Assembly (NCBI GenBank): GCA_947374125.1
Contig: CANCAR010000024.1
Span: forward strand, 1-19,952
Length of the DNA stretch: 19,952 nucleotides
From: Hyphomicrobiales bacterium
Lineage (GTDB): Bacteria > Pseudomonadota > Alphaproteobacteria > Rhizobiales > Beijerinckiaceae
Direction: 5' to 3'
A program made the position numbers and the translations under genes. Each line of letters starts with the position of its first letter. Position 1 is the stretch's first letter. Positions 1-7,755 of the stretch are shown here, piece by piece. The notes under the pieces were generated by a model. That model was not told the DNA's origin, did not search any database, and worked only from the letters and a program-made list of their open reading frames with translations.

Positions 1-1
1 G

Positions 2-1075
2 CTTGTTTCGTTCACTGCCAGCGCCAGTGTGGATGCCACCCAAGCCTTCTCGGTCGCGCATTACCGGCCTTTAGCTTCCCAAATTCTAAAAAAACCCACA
101 TTTTCCGGCACTTTTTTCGATATTTTGCCCGAAAATGACCCGATTATCATTCTTCCCGGGCAAATTGGACTGGGGCCTGAATTCTCCAAAGATGCCAGCA
201 CCGCTCCGCGCTTTCAGGCCAAATTGGGAAGTGATGGTGAAAACCGGGTCAATACGCTTGGAAAAAGCGATCCTTTGCCCGATTTTGCCCCTGATTTTGC
301 GGGTCAGACGCCGGATGCGAGTTACGACACCGACACGGAAACGCGTGGTATTTCAGAGGTTTATGTCAGATCACCCGATGCGGCTGCATTGGTTCGGGGC
401 CTTACGTCATCGGGACTGACCCCGAAGGCTGTATCGACCGGTACAACGCCTCTGGTAACCGGGTATTCGACGCTGAGTCTGGCGCTTTTGCACCCCTCGC
501 CGAACGTTTTGACGGCTTCGGTTGAGCGGTCGAGAGAGGGTGTTTCCATCGTGATCAAGGCGTTGCCACCGCCGAAAGCTGCCCCGCCGCAGCCGGTATA
601 TTCGGGTATTATTCCGGCGTCTGATTTAGAAAAAGAGCAACGCTGCTTGGCGGAAGCCGTGTATTTCGAAGCCCGCAGCGAACCCGAGCAAGGACAGGCC
701 GCCGTTGCTCAAGTTGTTCTCAATCGGTTGAAAAGCGAATACTATCCTAAAACAATCTGCGATGTGGTCTATCAAAACCGAGAACGCTATTTAGGCTGCG
801 AATTTACCTTCGCCTGCGAGGGAAAATCGCTCGCTGTGAATGAAACGGGCCCGTGGGCCGTGGCCTCCCGCATCGCCAAACAGGTCTATGACGGGGTGAT
901 TTTCAACGCCGAAGTCGGCTACTCCACCCATTATCACGCCGATTATGTGCGGCCTTATTGGGCCAAAGCGATGGAAAAACGCAACACCATCGGGCGGCAT
1001 ATTTTCTACAGCCTAAAACCCGGACTACCCGGCGGCGTGTGCCCCGGCTGCTTGCTGGCCAAGGTGGCGGGTTGA
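2..1075 (+). CDS. SleB-type cell wall hydrolase (5' end outside window)
   Basis: This is a probable exported peptidoglycan hydrolase of the SleB / Hydrolase_2 family, a lytic-transglycosylase-like fold acting on the cell wall. The reading frame is open to the left edge of the window. The GTG at 29 is in frame but is preceded by LVSFTASAS, which looks like the end of a signal peptide, so the true start lies upstream. Numbering from that GTG, residues 1-195 are a poorly conserved, proline-rich, probably disordered stretch, and about 200-333 are the catalytic domain. The domain contains CLAEAVYFEARSEPEQGQ with the presumed catalytic Glu at 214, several cysteines that may form disulfides, and the late motif GYSTHYHADYVRPYW. 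The gene ends 346 bases before ietA, so the two are probably separate units. The family call is firm; the physiological role (division, growth or lysis) cannot be read from sequence. Confidence 0.88.
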   Translation, partial: LVSFTASASVDATQAFSVAHYRPLASQILKKPTFSGTFFDILPENDPIIILPGQIGLGPEFSKDASTAPRFQAKLGSDGENRVNTLGKSDPLPDFAPDFAGQTPDASYDTDTETRGISEVYVRSPDAAALVRGLTSSGLTPKAVSTGTTPLVTGYSTLSLALLHPSPNVLTASVERSREGVSIVIKALPPPKAAPPQPVYSGIIPASDLEKEQRCLAEAVYFEARSEPEQGQAAVAQVVLNRLKSEYYPKTICDVVYQNRERYLGCEFTFACEGKSLAVNETGPWAVASRIAKQVYDGVIFNAEVGYSTHYHADYVRPYWAKAMEKRNTIGRHIFYSLKPGLPGGVCPGCLLAKVAG

Positions 1076-1079
1076 GGGT

Positions 1080-1132
1080 TTGAGGTGGATGGGGTGGGGG
1101 TTGAGGTAGATAGAGTGGGGTTTGGGGTGGGA
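1080..1132 (+). repeat. G-rich imperfect tandem repeat after sleB-like gene
   Basis: A 20-base unit at 1080-1099 recurs at 1101-1120 with 17 of 20 positions identical (TTGAGGTxGATxGxGTGGGG), followed by a partial third unit at 1121-1132. The plus strand has five runs of three or more G, so a G-quadruplex is possible, although one loop would be long. It begins five bases after the hydrolase stop codon. There is no obvious stem-loop terminator here. Confidence 0.6.
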
Positions 1133-1421
1133 TAAAACGGCGTTAAAAATAGAGAAATTGCAACAATTGCCGGGAATTACAATTATAAGTTGCAATATAT
1201 AATAAATGCACTTTAAAATTGAACTAATCTGACATCTTTTTGTCCTGTGATTATAGCGTAAAGAGGGGCATTACGCGTTGTACTCGGACGAGTTTAACGA
1301 TAAAAAATTCACAATAAATTTACCGAATTGGGGAAGGGTCTAATTAGCTCGTCATTCTGTCCATCATTAAATGCTAAGCCGCCGGACATAGTGTCGAGCA
1401 TGCCAAGGTACGTAGGTTCCA
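1133..1421 (+). promoter_or_regulatory. AT-rich upstream region of ietAS with inverted repeat and candidate promoter
   Basis: This gene-free stretch is visibly more AT-rich than the flanking coding DNA. It holds a perfect 8-base inverted repeat, ATTGCAAC at 1157-1164 and GTTGCAAT at 1189-1196, separated by 24 bases. A sigma70-like promoter is possible, with CTGACA at 1229-1234 and TATAGC at 1252-1257 separated by exactly 17 bases. That would give a leader of roughly 155 bases before the ATG at 1422. The Shine-Dalgarno for ietA is weak (AGG at 1414-1416). Promoter and operator roles are inference. No RNA family was recognised in the leader. Confidence 0.35.
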
Positions 1422-2414
1422 ATGTCCGCAGCGCGCCACATCATTGCTCTGTTGAAGAGCCATATAGAGGGTGACAACAGTCGTTTTTTAACGACCGCGC
1501 TTCAGCTTGCCGCTCATGAGGCAAGGCAGGGGCATGGTAAACTTGCGACCGAAGTTCGCGATTTAATCGATGCCGCTAAATCGAAGGGTTCGGCCATTGA
1601 GCGGATCGTTGCTCCGGTTCCGATGGCGCAGCCCAAAGGTGAGCTTGCGAGTATTCTGGCGGTTCGATATCCCGATGTAAGACTTGCGGAGATGGTGCTT
1701 CCCGAATCCCTTTTATCAAAATTGAAACGCGTCATCCATGAGCAGCGGCAACAGGAACATCTTCGTGCGCATGGGTTGCGGCCAAGTCGAAAATTGCTTT
1801 TGGTAGGGCCACCCGGTGTCGGCAAGACCATGACGGCAGCGGCGCTTGCGGGTGAACTTAAACTACCCTTGTTTACCGTTGTTCTGGATGGGCTGATCAC
1901 AAAATTCATGGGTGACACCGCGGGTAAACTTCGGCTCGTGTTTGATGCCATGGCTTCGACGCGCGGGGTTTATTTTTTCGATGAGTTCGATGCCATCGGC
2001 TCAAAACGCGCTGAGGGAAATGATGTTGGTGAAATCAGGCGAGTGCTCAATTCCTTCCTGCAATTTCTAGAGCAGGATGATAGCCAAGGGCTAATTATAG
2101 CTGCGACCAACCATGCGGAGCTTCTGGATAAGGCTTTGTTCCGTCGGTTTGACGATGTGATCGAGTATGGATTGCCAGACGTTGCATTGATCAATCGAAT
2201 TTTCAAAAATCGATTAGCGGCGTTTGACACAAAGGCACTGGTTTGGGACGAGGTGTCCGAAGCGGCGATGGGTCTAAGCCCAGCCGAGATAGTCCGCGCG
2301 GCGGAGAGTGCGGCCAAGTCAGTTTTGTTAGCTGGTGATAAGCGAATTTTGTCGGGTGAGTTAGTTGCGTCCATTGTAGAACGGCGAAAGGCATCCTTCT
2401 TAAACGCAACTTGA
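1422..2414 (+). CDS. ietA: IetA-like AAA+ ATPase (antitoxin/regulatory partner of a subtilisin-like protease)
   Basis: This is a 330-residue cytoplasmic AAA+ ATPase. After an N-terminal helical region of about 110 residues, the ATPase core shows Walker A GPPGVGKT at 129-136, Walker B VYFFDEFD at 183-190, sensor 1 ATN ending at N230, an arginine-finger-like RRFD at 241-244 and a small C-terminal helical domain with GLSPAEI at 284-290. A classical AAA ATPase of this size directly followed by an 831-residue subtilisin-like protease matches IetA-IetS. In Agrobacterium pTiC58 that pair was described as a toxin-antitoxin system for plasmid stability and incompatibility, with the ATPase as antitoxin. 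A related pair was later tested as a phage-defence system. Only 7 bases separate it from ietS, so the two are surely cotranscribed. The domain assignment is near certain. The ietA name rests on architecture and gene pairing, without an alignment. No HTH or other DNA-binding domain is evident. Confidence 0.85.
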   Translation: MSAARHIIALLKSHIEGDNSRFLTTALQLAAHEARQGHGKLATEVRDLIDAAKSKGSAIERIVAPVPMAQPKGELASILAVRYPDVRLAEMVLPESLLSKLKRVIHEQRQQEHLRAHGLRPSRKLLLVGPPGVGKTMTAAALAGELKLPLFTVVLDGLITKFMGDTAGKLRLVFDAMASTRGVYFFDEFDAIGSKRAEGNDVGEIRRVLNSFLQFLEQDDSQGLIIAATNHAELLDKALFRRFDDVIEYGLPDVALINRIFKNRLAAFDTKALVWDEVSEAAMGLSPAEIVRAAESAAKSVLLAGDKRILSGELVASIVERRKASFLNAT

Positions 2415-2421
2415 GATTTTC

Positions 2422-4917
2422 ATGACGGATTACCCGAGGAATAAGCCGCATCTTTTTATTGATGGAGGCGGTAGGGCTGAACAATATCGACGCCCTGCGC
2501 AGGCTATGCGTACGCCGCCGTTGCCGGGCCGAGATCGTGCAGCCCACGCGGACGCGTTATCTGCTTCAATTAGTGTTGCGCTTGAGGCGGCTCGTGCCCA
2601 ACTGGGTGCGCGAGCAACCGCCGTAGCCGAGGGTGTGCCGGGTTTCTATTTGCAAATTGAATTTCCGGTCGGTGAGAAAGCGTTAATCGATCAACTCGGC
2701 AACAGGCAAAAACAGATTGAGGTAGTAGCAGTTCGCGAGCCGACGGGAGAAAACTCCTCGTTAACCGCTACTGTTTTCGTACCGGCCACAGCCGAGGCAT
2801 ACTATCAAGAAAAGGTAGAAGCTTATCGGACGGAGGTAACGCGAACGGGCCGCCCGAAGAACGAAACCCTAATTGCGCGGATGGAGTTTGTTCGTTTGGC
2901 GACGGCAAGATCGCTGTTCACCGATGACGACGCACTCTTTCCTGTCGGCGATGGTGCCGTGTGGTGGGAAATCTGGCTTCGAGACGGAAATTCGGATGTC
3001 TTTTCGCGGCTGGCTGCGAGATTGAACCTTCAAGTCAAGGACCACGCCGTTCGCTTTCCTGAACGTGAGGTTGTACTCGTTCTCGCAAACATCGAAACCA
3101 TCGATCGTTTGGTCGCTAATAGCGATGTGGTGGCGGAGCTTCGGCGAGCGAAAGACACGCCTGCCTTCTTTATGGGGCTCGACGGCGGCGAACAATGGGC
3201 GTGGAGCGATGAGGCTTTAAATCGTTTGGCGCCACCTGCGGATGCGAATGTTGCCGTCTGCATTCTTGATAGCGGTGTCACACAAGGTCATCCTCTTCTT
3301 TCGCCAGCCCTCGACGTTGCTGATCTCCATACGATCAATCAAGGTTGGGGAACGGACGACCTCGAAGATAAATGGCGAGGCCATGGAACGGCTATGGCTG
3401 GAACCGCGCTTTACGGAGATTTGATTCCGATTCTTGCAGGTGGTGGTAACGTTACTCTCACGCATCGGCTAGAAAGTGTAAAAATCCTTCCTCCAAAGGG
3501 CTGGACTGGTGACGAGCTAGGCCTTTATGGCGCGATCACAGCTGAAGCGATTAAGGGCGTCGAAAATCAAGCCCCGAAGCGCAGACGGGCAATTGCGCTT
3601 GCGGTGACCAGCGAAAGTTCAATGCGCGGCAAGCCGTCGTCATGGTCATCAGCAATCGATCAACTTTGCTATGATAGAGATAATCCGCGATTGTTTGTTC
3701 TAGCTGCCGGCAATGTTCGTGGTAATCTTACGCCAAGTGATTACCCTGACAGAAACGATTTGGAGAATATAGATAACCCGGCTCAGGCATGGAACGGGCT
3801 AACTATTGGGGCGTATACCGAAAAAGTAGATCTCATTGATTCAACATATTTCGGCTACCGACCAATAGCCCCTGCAGGTGAACTTGCGCCAAGTAGTCGA
3901 ACTTCGGTAAATTGGATAGGTCGAAACCAAAGAAGCTCGATTTGGCCGATTAAACCCGATGTTGTTTTTGAAGGTGGAAATTGGGCAACTGATAACAAAA
4001 TCGTCGAAGATAAAGCTGATGATTTATTAATTTTGACAACCCATAATGAAATCAATAGTCGGCTTTTTAAATGTTTCGGGGAAACGAGTGCTGCGACTGC
4101 TCTTGCCGCAAAAATGGCGGCGGAGATTTGGGCCAGCAAACCGAGGTTTTGGCCTGAAACGGTTCGCGGTCTAATCGTGCATTCTGCGGACTGGACACCG
4201 GCCATGCGTGCTCAAATTGACGCGTGCCAACCAAATAAGAGTAATATTCACAAATTAGTTAGACGCTATGGCTATGGCGTACCGAACCTCGAACGCGCTT
4301 TAATGTCTTCACTAAATGATTTGACTTTGATGGTCGAGGACGCTCTCACGCCGTTTAACAAGGAGGGCAGCGCCGTAAAGACGCAAGACATGAAGGTGCA
4401 TCAGCTACCTTGGCCGAAAGACGTTCTCGCTCAACTCGGCGACGCCCACGTCGAGCTTCGCGTCACGCTGTCGTATTTCATCGAACCGAATCCGGGCGAG
4501 CGCGGGTGGACTCGACGCCACCGATACGCGTCACATGGTCTTCGATTTGCCGTGAAGAATGCGACCGAGTCGTTGCCTGAGTTTCGGAGGCGCGTGAATG
4601 CCTCGGCGAGAGATGAGGATGACGGTGAGGCTGCGGGAGGCGTCACTGGAGGTGACGAATGGCTTCTTGGTCGGACCTATCGTAATCAAGGTTCCCTTCA
4701 CTCGGACGTCTGGTCCGGTACGGCGGCCGATCTTGCCCAGCGCGATGCGATAGCGGTGTATCCTGTTGGTGGCTGGTGGAAAGAGAAGCCCTATCTCGAA
4801 AAATGGGACACCGAAGCGCGATATTCGTTAATTGTCACGATCAAGGTTCCGGATATCGATGTGGATATCTATACGCCAGTCGCGAACCAGATCGCGATTG
4901 TGGCCGAAATTGCCTGA
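2422..4917 (+). CDS. ietS: IetS-like S8 (subtilisin) family serine protease, toxin/effector candidate
   Basis: This is an 831-residue serine protease of the subtilase (S8) family. The catalytic triad is readable as D283 in ILDSGVTQGHP, H321 in RGHGTAMAG and S556 in FGETSAATALAAKMA, with oxyanion-hole N431 in VLAAGNVRGN. About 240 residues precede the protease domain, beginning with the NKPHLFIDGG segment seen near the start of this peptidase group, and about 230 residues follow it. No signal peptide or membrane segment is visible, so it should be cytoplasmic, unlike most subtilases. It starts 7 bases after the ATPase gene. By analogy with IetS of pTiC58, the protease is the toxic component and the ATPase restrains or activates it. 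Its substrate is unknown. Parts of the gene, for example around 3900-4080, are noticeably more AT-rich than the nad genes, which fits acquisition by transfer. All catalytic residues are intact. Confidence 0.86.
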   Translation: MTDYPRNKPHLFIDGGGRAEQYRRPAQAMRTPPLPGRDRAAHADALSASISVALEAARAQLGARATAVAEGVPGFYLQIEFPVGEKALIDQLGNRQKQIEVVAVREPTGENSSLTATVFVPATAEAYYQEKVEAYRTEVTRTGRPKNETLIARMEFVRLATARSLFTDDDALFPVGDGAVWWEIWLRDGNSDVFSRLAARLNLQVKDHAVRFPEREVVLVLANIETIDRLVANSDVVAELRRAKDTPAFFMGLDGGEQWAWSDEALNRLAPPADANVAVCILDSGVTQGHPLLSPALDVADLHTINQGWGTDDLEDKWRGHGTAMAGTALYGDLIPILAGGGNVTLTHRLESVKILPPKGWTGDELGLYGAITAEAIKGVENQAPKRRRAIALAVTSESSMRGKPSSWSSAIDQLCYDRDNPRLFVLAAGNVRGNLTPSDYPDRNDLENIDNPAQAWNGLTIGAYTEKVDLIDSTYFGYRPIAPAGELAPSSRTSVNWIGRNQRSSIWPIKPDVVFEGGNWATDNKIVEDKADDLLILTTHNEINSRLFKCFGETSAATALAAKMAAEIWASKPRFWPETVRGLIVHSADWTPAMRAQIDACQPNKSNIHKLVRRYGYGVPNLERALMSSLNDLTLMVEDALTPFNKEGSAVKTQDMKVHQLPWPKDVLAQLGDAHVELRVTLSYFIEPNPGERGWTRRHRYASHGLRFAVKNATESLPEFRRRVNASARDEDDGEAAGGVTGGDEWLLGRTYRNQGSLHSDVWSGTAADLAQRDAIAVYPVGGWWKEKPYLEKWDTEARYSLIVTIKVPDIDVDIYTPVANQIAIVAEIA

Positions 4918-4944
4918 TGTTGTAGTTTTCAACGCATCGCCAGC

Positions 4945-5017
4945 ACTTCGACTCGGTGCCTTTGGTGCAGCTCAGTCCTTCGACTCACATTGCTTTGCAA
5001 TGTGGCTCAGGATGAGG
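4945..5017. repeat. Hairpin repeat family 2, one partial and one full copy
   Basis: The full copy at 4975-5017 has conserved flanks GTCCTTCGACT and GCTCAGGATGAGG around a perfect 8-bp stem with a TTT loop (4986-5004). A degenerate copy precedes it at 4945-4974, with CTTCGACT, an imperfect hairpin and CTCAG. The same flanks and TTT loop recur at 6177-6215 around a different stem. This is a dispersed palindromic repeat lying between the convergent ietS and nadC, where it could act as an RNA-stabilising or transcription-ending structure. Confidence 0.65.
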
Positions 5018-5032
5018 GGTGTGATGTTTTTT

Positions 5033-5205
5033 CCGTCCTTGCGAGCGAACGCGAAGCAACCTAGCTAGCGGCAGTCTTTGATGTGCTATCGTCCGATTGC
5101 GCTTTACCTTAAACCATCAACTAGGTTGCTTCGTTCGTTATTTGAAAACGTTCAATGGACGTTTTTATTTGCTTCGCAAAACACGCCTCACCATTCGCAA
5201 TGACG
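5033..5205. repeat. Composite palindromic repeat (REP/MITE-like), copy A
   Basis: This copy shares its architecture with 9011-9189. It has a left end CCGTCCTTGCGAGCG and a right end ATTCGCAATGACG. The internal inverted pair is GAAGCAACCTAG near the left and CTAGGTTGCTTC near 5120-5132. An AAAACGT / ACGTTTT hairpin lies at 5145-5165, and a TTTGC-TTC-GCAAA hairpin at 5168-5180. A further end fragment, CTCACCTTGCAATGACGG, follows at 5222-5239. It contains no ORF. Together with the repeat at 4945-5017 it fills the 329-base gap between ietS and nadC. Confidence 0.7.
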
Positions 5206-5246
5206 ATTAATGAGGTCGCGCCTCACCTTGCAATGACGGAAATTCT

Positions 5247-6089
5247 TTAATCCACGCCAATATCCAACCCCAAATCGAGCACTTTTGCCGAGTGCGTGAG
5301 CGCGCCGACGGAGATCATGTCTACGCCGCTCTCGGCTATTGCTGCTACTGTTTCTAAATTCACGCCGCCCGAGGCTTCGGTCAGCATTTGGCCGTTTACG
5401 CGAGCAACGGCTTCGCGGAGGAGGGTGGGGGCCATGTTGTCCAGCAGCACGACATCGGCACCCTCTTTCAGAACCTCGTCGAGTTGGTCGAGCGTGTCGA
5501 CTTCGATTTCGATTTTGATGAGGTGGCCGATGCTGGCTTTGACGGCGCGCAGCGCTGGGATCACGCCGCCTGCAACGGCGATGTGGTTGTCTTTGATGAG
5601 AATGGCGTCATCGAGCCCGAAGCGGTGGTTGAAGCCGCCGCCGCAGCGGACGGCGTATTTTTCGAACGCTCTGAGGCCCGGTGTGGTTTTACGCGTGCAG
5701 ACGATGCGTGCTTTGGTGTGGGTTATCGCTTGCACATAGAGAGCGGTAAGCGTCGCGATGCCGGAGAGGCGGCCCATATAATTGAGCGCCACGCGCTCGG
5801 CAGAGAGGATGGCGCGGGCGGGGCCTTCGACGGCCAGCACGATATCGCCTTGTTTGACGCGGGAGCCATCGGGGAGATGCGTGTCGAAGCGGACAGCGGC
5901 GTCCATTCTGCGGAAGGCGGCGATGGCGATCTCGCTGCCGGCGATGACGCCATCTTGACGCGCGGCGAGGACGGCTCTTGCGCGTGCTGAGGCGGGGATG
6001 GTGGCGAGCGTGGTGATATCGCCCGCGCGGCCAAGGTCTTCGAGAAGGGCGGCTTTGACGGCGTCGTCTATGGTGAGGGGGTTGAGCAT
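5247..6089 (-). CDS. nadC: Nicotinate-nucleotide pyrophosphorylase (carboxylating), quinolinate phosphoribosyltransferase
   Basis: NadC converts quinolinate and PRPP to nicotinate mononucleotide, CO2 and pyrophosphate, the third step of de novo NAD synthesis. The 280-residue length is normal. Characteristic motifs are CTRKTTPGLR at 131-140, EKYAVRCGGGFNHRFGLDDA around 143-162 (K144, H155 and R156 bind the substrate phosphates and carboxylates) and LIKDNH at 164-169. A Gly-rich phosphate-binding end follows (EASGGVNLETV). It is the last gene of nadA-nadB-nadC. Its ATG at 6089 is separated from the nadB stop by 142 bases that hold structured repeats. Its Shine-Dalgarno is weak (GAGA). Identification is secure. 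Confidence 0.96.
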   Translation of the reverse strand: MLNPLTIDDAVKAALLEDLGRAGDITTLATIPASARARAVLAARQDGVIAGSEIAIAAFRRMDAAVRFDTHLPDGSRVKQGDIVLAVEGPARAILSAERVALNYMGRLSGIATLTALYVQAITHTKARIVCTRKTTPGLRAFEKYAVRCGGGFNHRFGLDDAILIKDNHIAVAGGVIPALRAVKASIGHLIKIEIEVDTLDQLDEVLKEGADVVLLDNMAPTLLREAVARVNGQMLTEASGGVNLETVAAIAESGVDMISVGALTHSAKVLDLGLDIGVD

Positions 6090-6118
6090 GGGATTTCTCT
6101 ATCTTTCAATCCATTTAA

Positions 6119-6215
6119 CCTCATGGTGAGCCGGTGCGAAGCACCGTGTCGAACCACGGTTTTTATCCTGAACCGCGTCCTTCGACTCTCGCCTTTGGCG
6201 AGGCTCAGGATGAGG
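6119..6215. repeat. Hairpin repeats within the nadB-nadC gap
   Basis: Two structured pieces lie in the nadB-nadC spacer. The first, 6119-6159, resembles the CCTCATGGTGAG...CGAACCACGG repeat seen dispersed in Hyphomicrobiales. It contains a perfect CGGTGC-GAA-GCACCG hairpin at 6132-6146. The second, 6177-6215, is hairpin family 2: flanks GTCCTTCGACT and GCTCAGGATGAGG around CTCGCC-TTT-GGCGAG at 6188-6202. In the nad transcript both would fold and could alter stability or attenuate nadC. Confidence 0.65.
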
Positions 6216-6231
6216 TGGGTGGTTTATACCT

Positions 6232-7755
6232 TCACCCCAAAACCTCCGCCACAATCGCCCGCATCTCGGCAAGCGTAAACTTGGACCGATGCGCGAGCGT
6301 TGGCTTGGCTTCAGGATAATCGGAGCGGTAATGCCCGCCGCGGCTCTCAAGCCTTGCATAGGCGGCTGCTGCCACAAACAACGCCGCGCGTGCCATGGCC
6401 GTAAGCTCGGGGGCTTCGCCTGTCGCCTCGATATCGGCGAGCGTCCAGATGGCGGTCATGAGGCCTGTCTTGTTGCGGATGACGCCGACATGATCGGTCA
6501 TGGTTTGGCGGAGCATGTCGACGAGATCGGGGTCGAACGGGATGGCTTGTGCCTTGCCCTTTTTCGTCAACGTGACGGGGCTAAGCGAAGCGGGTAAAGC
6601 CTCGGCCACGCGGGCGGCAAACACGATGGCTTCTAAGAGCGAGTTCGATGCCAGACGGTTCGCGCCATGCACGCCGGTGGAGGCGACTTCGCCGATGGCC
6701 CAGAGGCCTTCGCTGGAGCTACGGCCCTCCGGGGAGGTTAGTACTCCGCCCATGTGGTAGTGTTCGGCAGGCGCAATGGGGATGAGGTCAGTGGCGGGGT
6801 TGAGGCCTGCGGATTGGCAGGTGGCGTAGACCGTGGGGAAGCTCTCGGCGAAGCGGGGGCCGATGGCCGTGCGGCAATCCAAAAATGCACCGCGTCCGGC
6901 TTGGATCTCGGCGAAAACGCCACGGGCCACGATGTCGCGTGGGGCGAGTTCGGCGTCTTTATGCAAGGCCAGCATGAAGCGTTTGCCCGCTGTGTTGACG
7001 AGCGTTGCGCCTTCGCCCCGGAGCGCTTCGGTGGCAAGCGGCGCGGGGTCGCGGCCAATCGCTATGGCGGTTGGGTGGAATTGAACGAATTCCGCGTCTG
7101 CGATGACCGCGCCCGCGAGCGCCGCCATGCTGATGCCGTTGCCGCAGGCTTCTTTTGGGTTGGTGGTCATCGCGTAGATATGGCCGATGCCGCCGGTGGC
7201 GAGCACGACATCGCTGGCCTGGTAATGCGTGCGCTGGCCCGCTTCATCGGTTGCTGCAACGCCTGTGACGCGTGCGCCTTCGGTCAGCAGCGCCTCCGCG
7301 GTCATGCCTTCATGCACGGTTATGGAGGGGGTTGTACGAACGGCAGCAATGAGCGCCTGCATGATGGCGGCCCCAGCCATATCGCCGCGCACGCGCACGA
7401 TGCGGCGCTCGGAATGGGCGGCCTCGCGCGATTGGACGAGATGGCCTTCAAGGTCTTTATCAAACGGCACGCCGAAACGTAGGAGATCGCGCACGCGGTC
7501 GCCCGCCTCGCGGGCCATGCCGAGTGAGATGGCTTCATCGACAATACCGCCACCGGCTGCGAGCGTATCGGCGGTGTGCTTTTCAGGCGTATCGCCTTCG
7601 GCCATGGCAGCCGCAATGCCGCCTTGCGCCCATGCGGAGGATGCGCCTTCACCGAGCGGTGAGGTGGCGAGCACCGTGACGGGACGAGGGCTCAGTTTTA
7701 ACGCGCAGAAGAGGCCTGCTAAGCCGCCGCCGACGATGACAACGGAATTACTCAT
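6232..7755 (-). CDS. nadB: L-aspartate oxidase
   Basis: NadB oxidises L-aspartate to iminoaspartate with FAD, giving the substrate of NadA. The 507-residue protein begins with VVIVGGGLAGLFCALKLS (dinucleotide-binding GGGLAG at 9-14). It carries the fumarate-reductase/succinate-dehydrogenase flavoprotein motifs SSAWAQGGIAAA, LATGGIGHIYAMTTNP, FVQFHPTAI, EALRGEGATLVN and HYHMGGV, and later GANRLASNSLLEAIVFA. Its ATG overlaps the nadA stop by 4 bases (ATGA, 7752-7755), so translation should be coupled. A GGGAG stretch abuts the start codon and is too close to be an optimal ribosome site, again favouring reinitiation. Length and motifs are normal. Confidence 0.96.
   Translation of the reverse strand: MSNSVVIVGGGLAGLFCALKLSPRPVTVLATSPLGEGASSAWAQGGIAAAMAEGDTPEKHTADTLAAGGGIVDEAISLGMAREAGDRVRDLLRFGVPFDKDLEGHLVQSREAAHSERRIVRVRGDMAGAAIMQALIAAVRTTPSITVHEGMTAEALLTEGARVTGVAATDEAGQRTHYQASDVVLATGGIGHIYAMTTNPKEACGNGISMAALAGAVIADAEFVQFHPTAIAIGRDPAPLATEALRGEGATLVNTAGKRFMLALHKDAELAPRDIVARGVFAEIQAGRGAFLDCRTAIGPRFAESFPTVYATCQSAGLNPATDLIPIAPAEHYHMGGVLTSPEGRSSSEGLWAIGEVASTGVHGANRLASNSLLEAIVFAARVAEALPASLSPVTLTKKGKAQAIPFDPDLVDMLRQTMTDHVGVIRNKTGLMTAIWTLADIEATGEAPELTAMARAALFVAAAAYARLESRGGHYRSDYPEAKPTLAHRSKFTLAEMRAIVAEVLG

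Noticed and set aside
1133..1421. Riboswitch or small RNA in the ietA leader
   Set aside because: Only one simple inverted repeat with a long spacer is present; no recognised aptamer pattern or terminator-like stem with a T run.
1422..2414. ATPase as a ClpX/FtsH/Lon-type housekeeping unfoldase
   Set aside because: It lacks a zinc finger, membrane segments, a fused protease or ClpP-binding loop, and is paired directly with a subtilase instead.
4832..5068. 78-codon ORF running from the ietS 3' end into the repeats
   Set aside because: Its second half is translated palindromic repeat and its first half overlaps ietS in another frame; there is no ribosome site.
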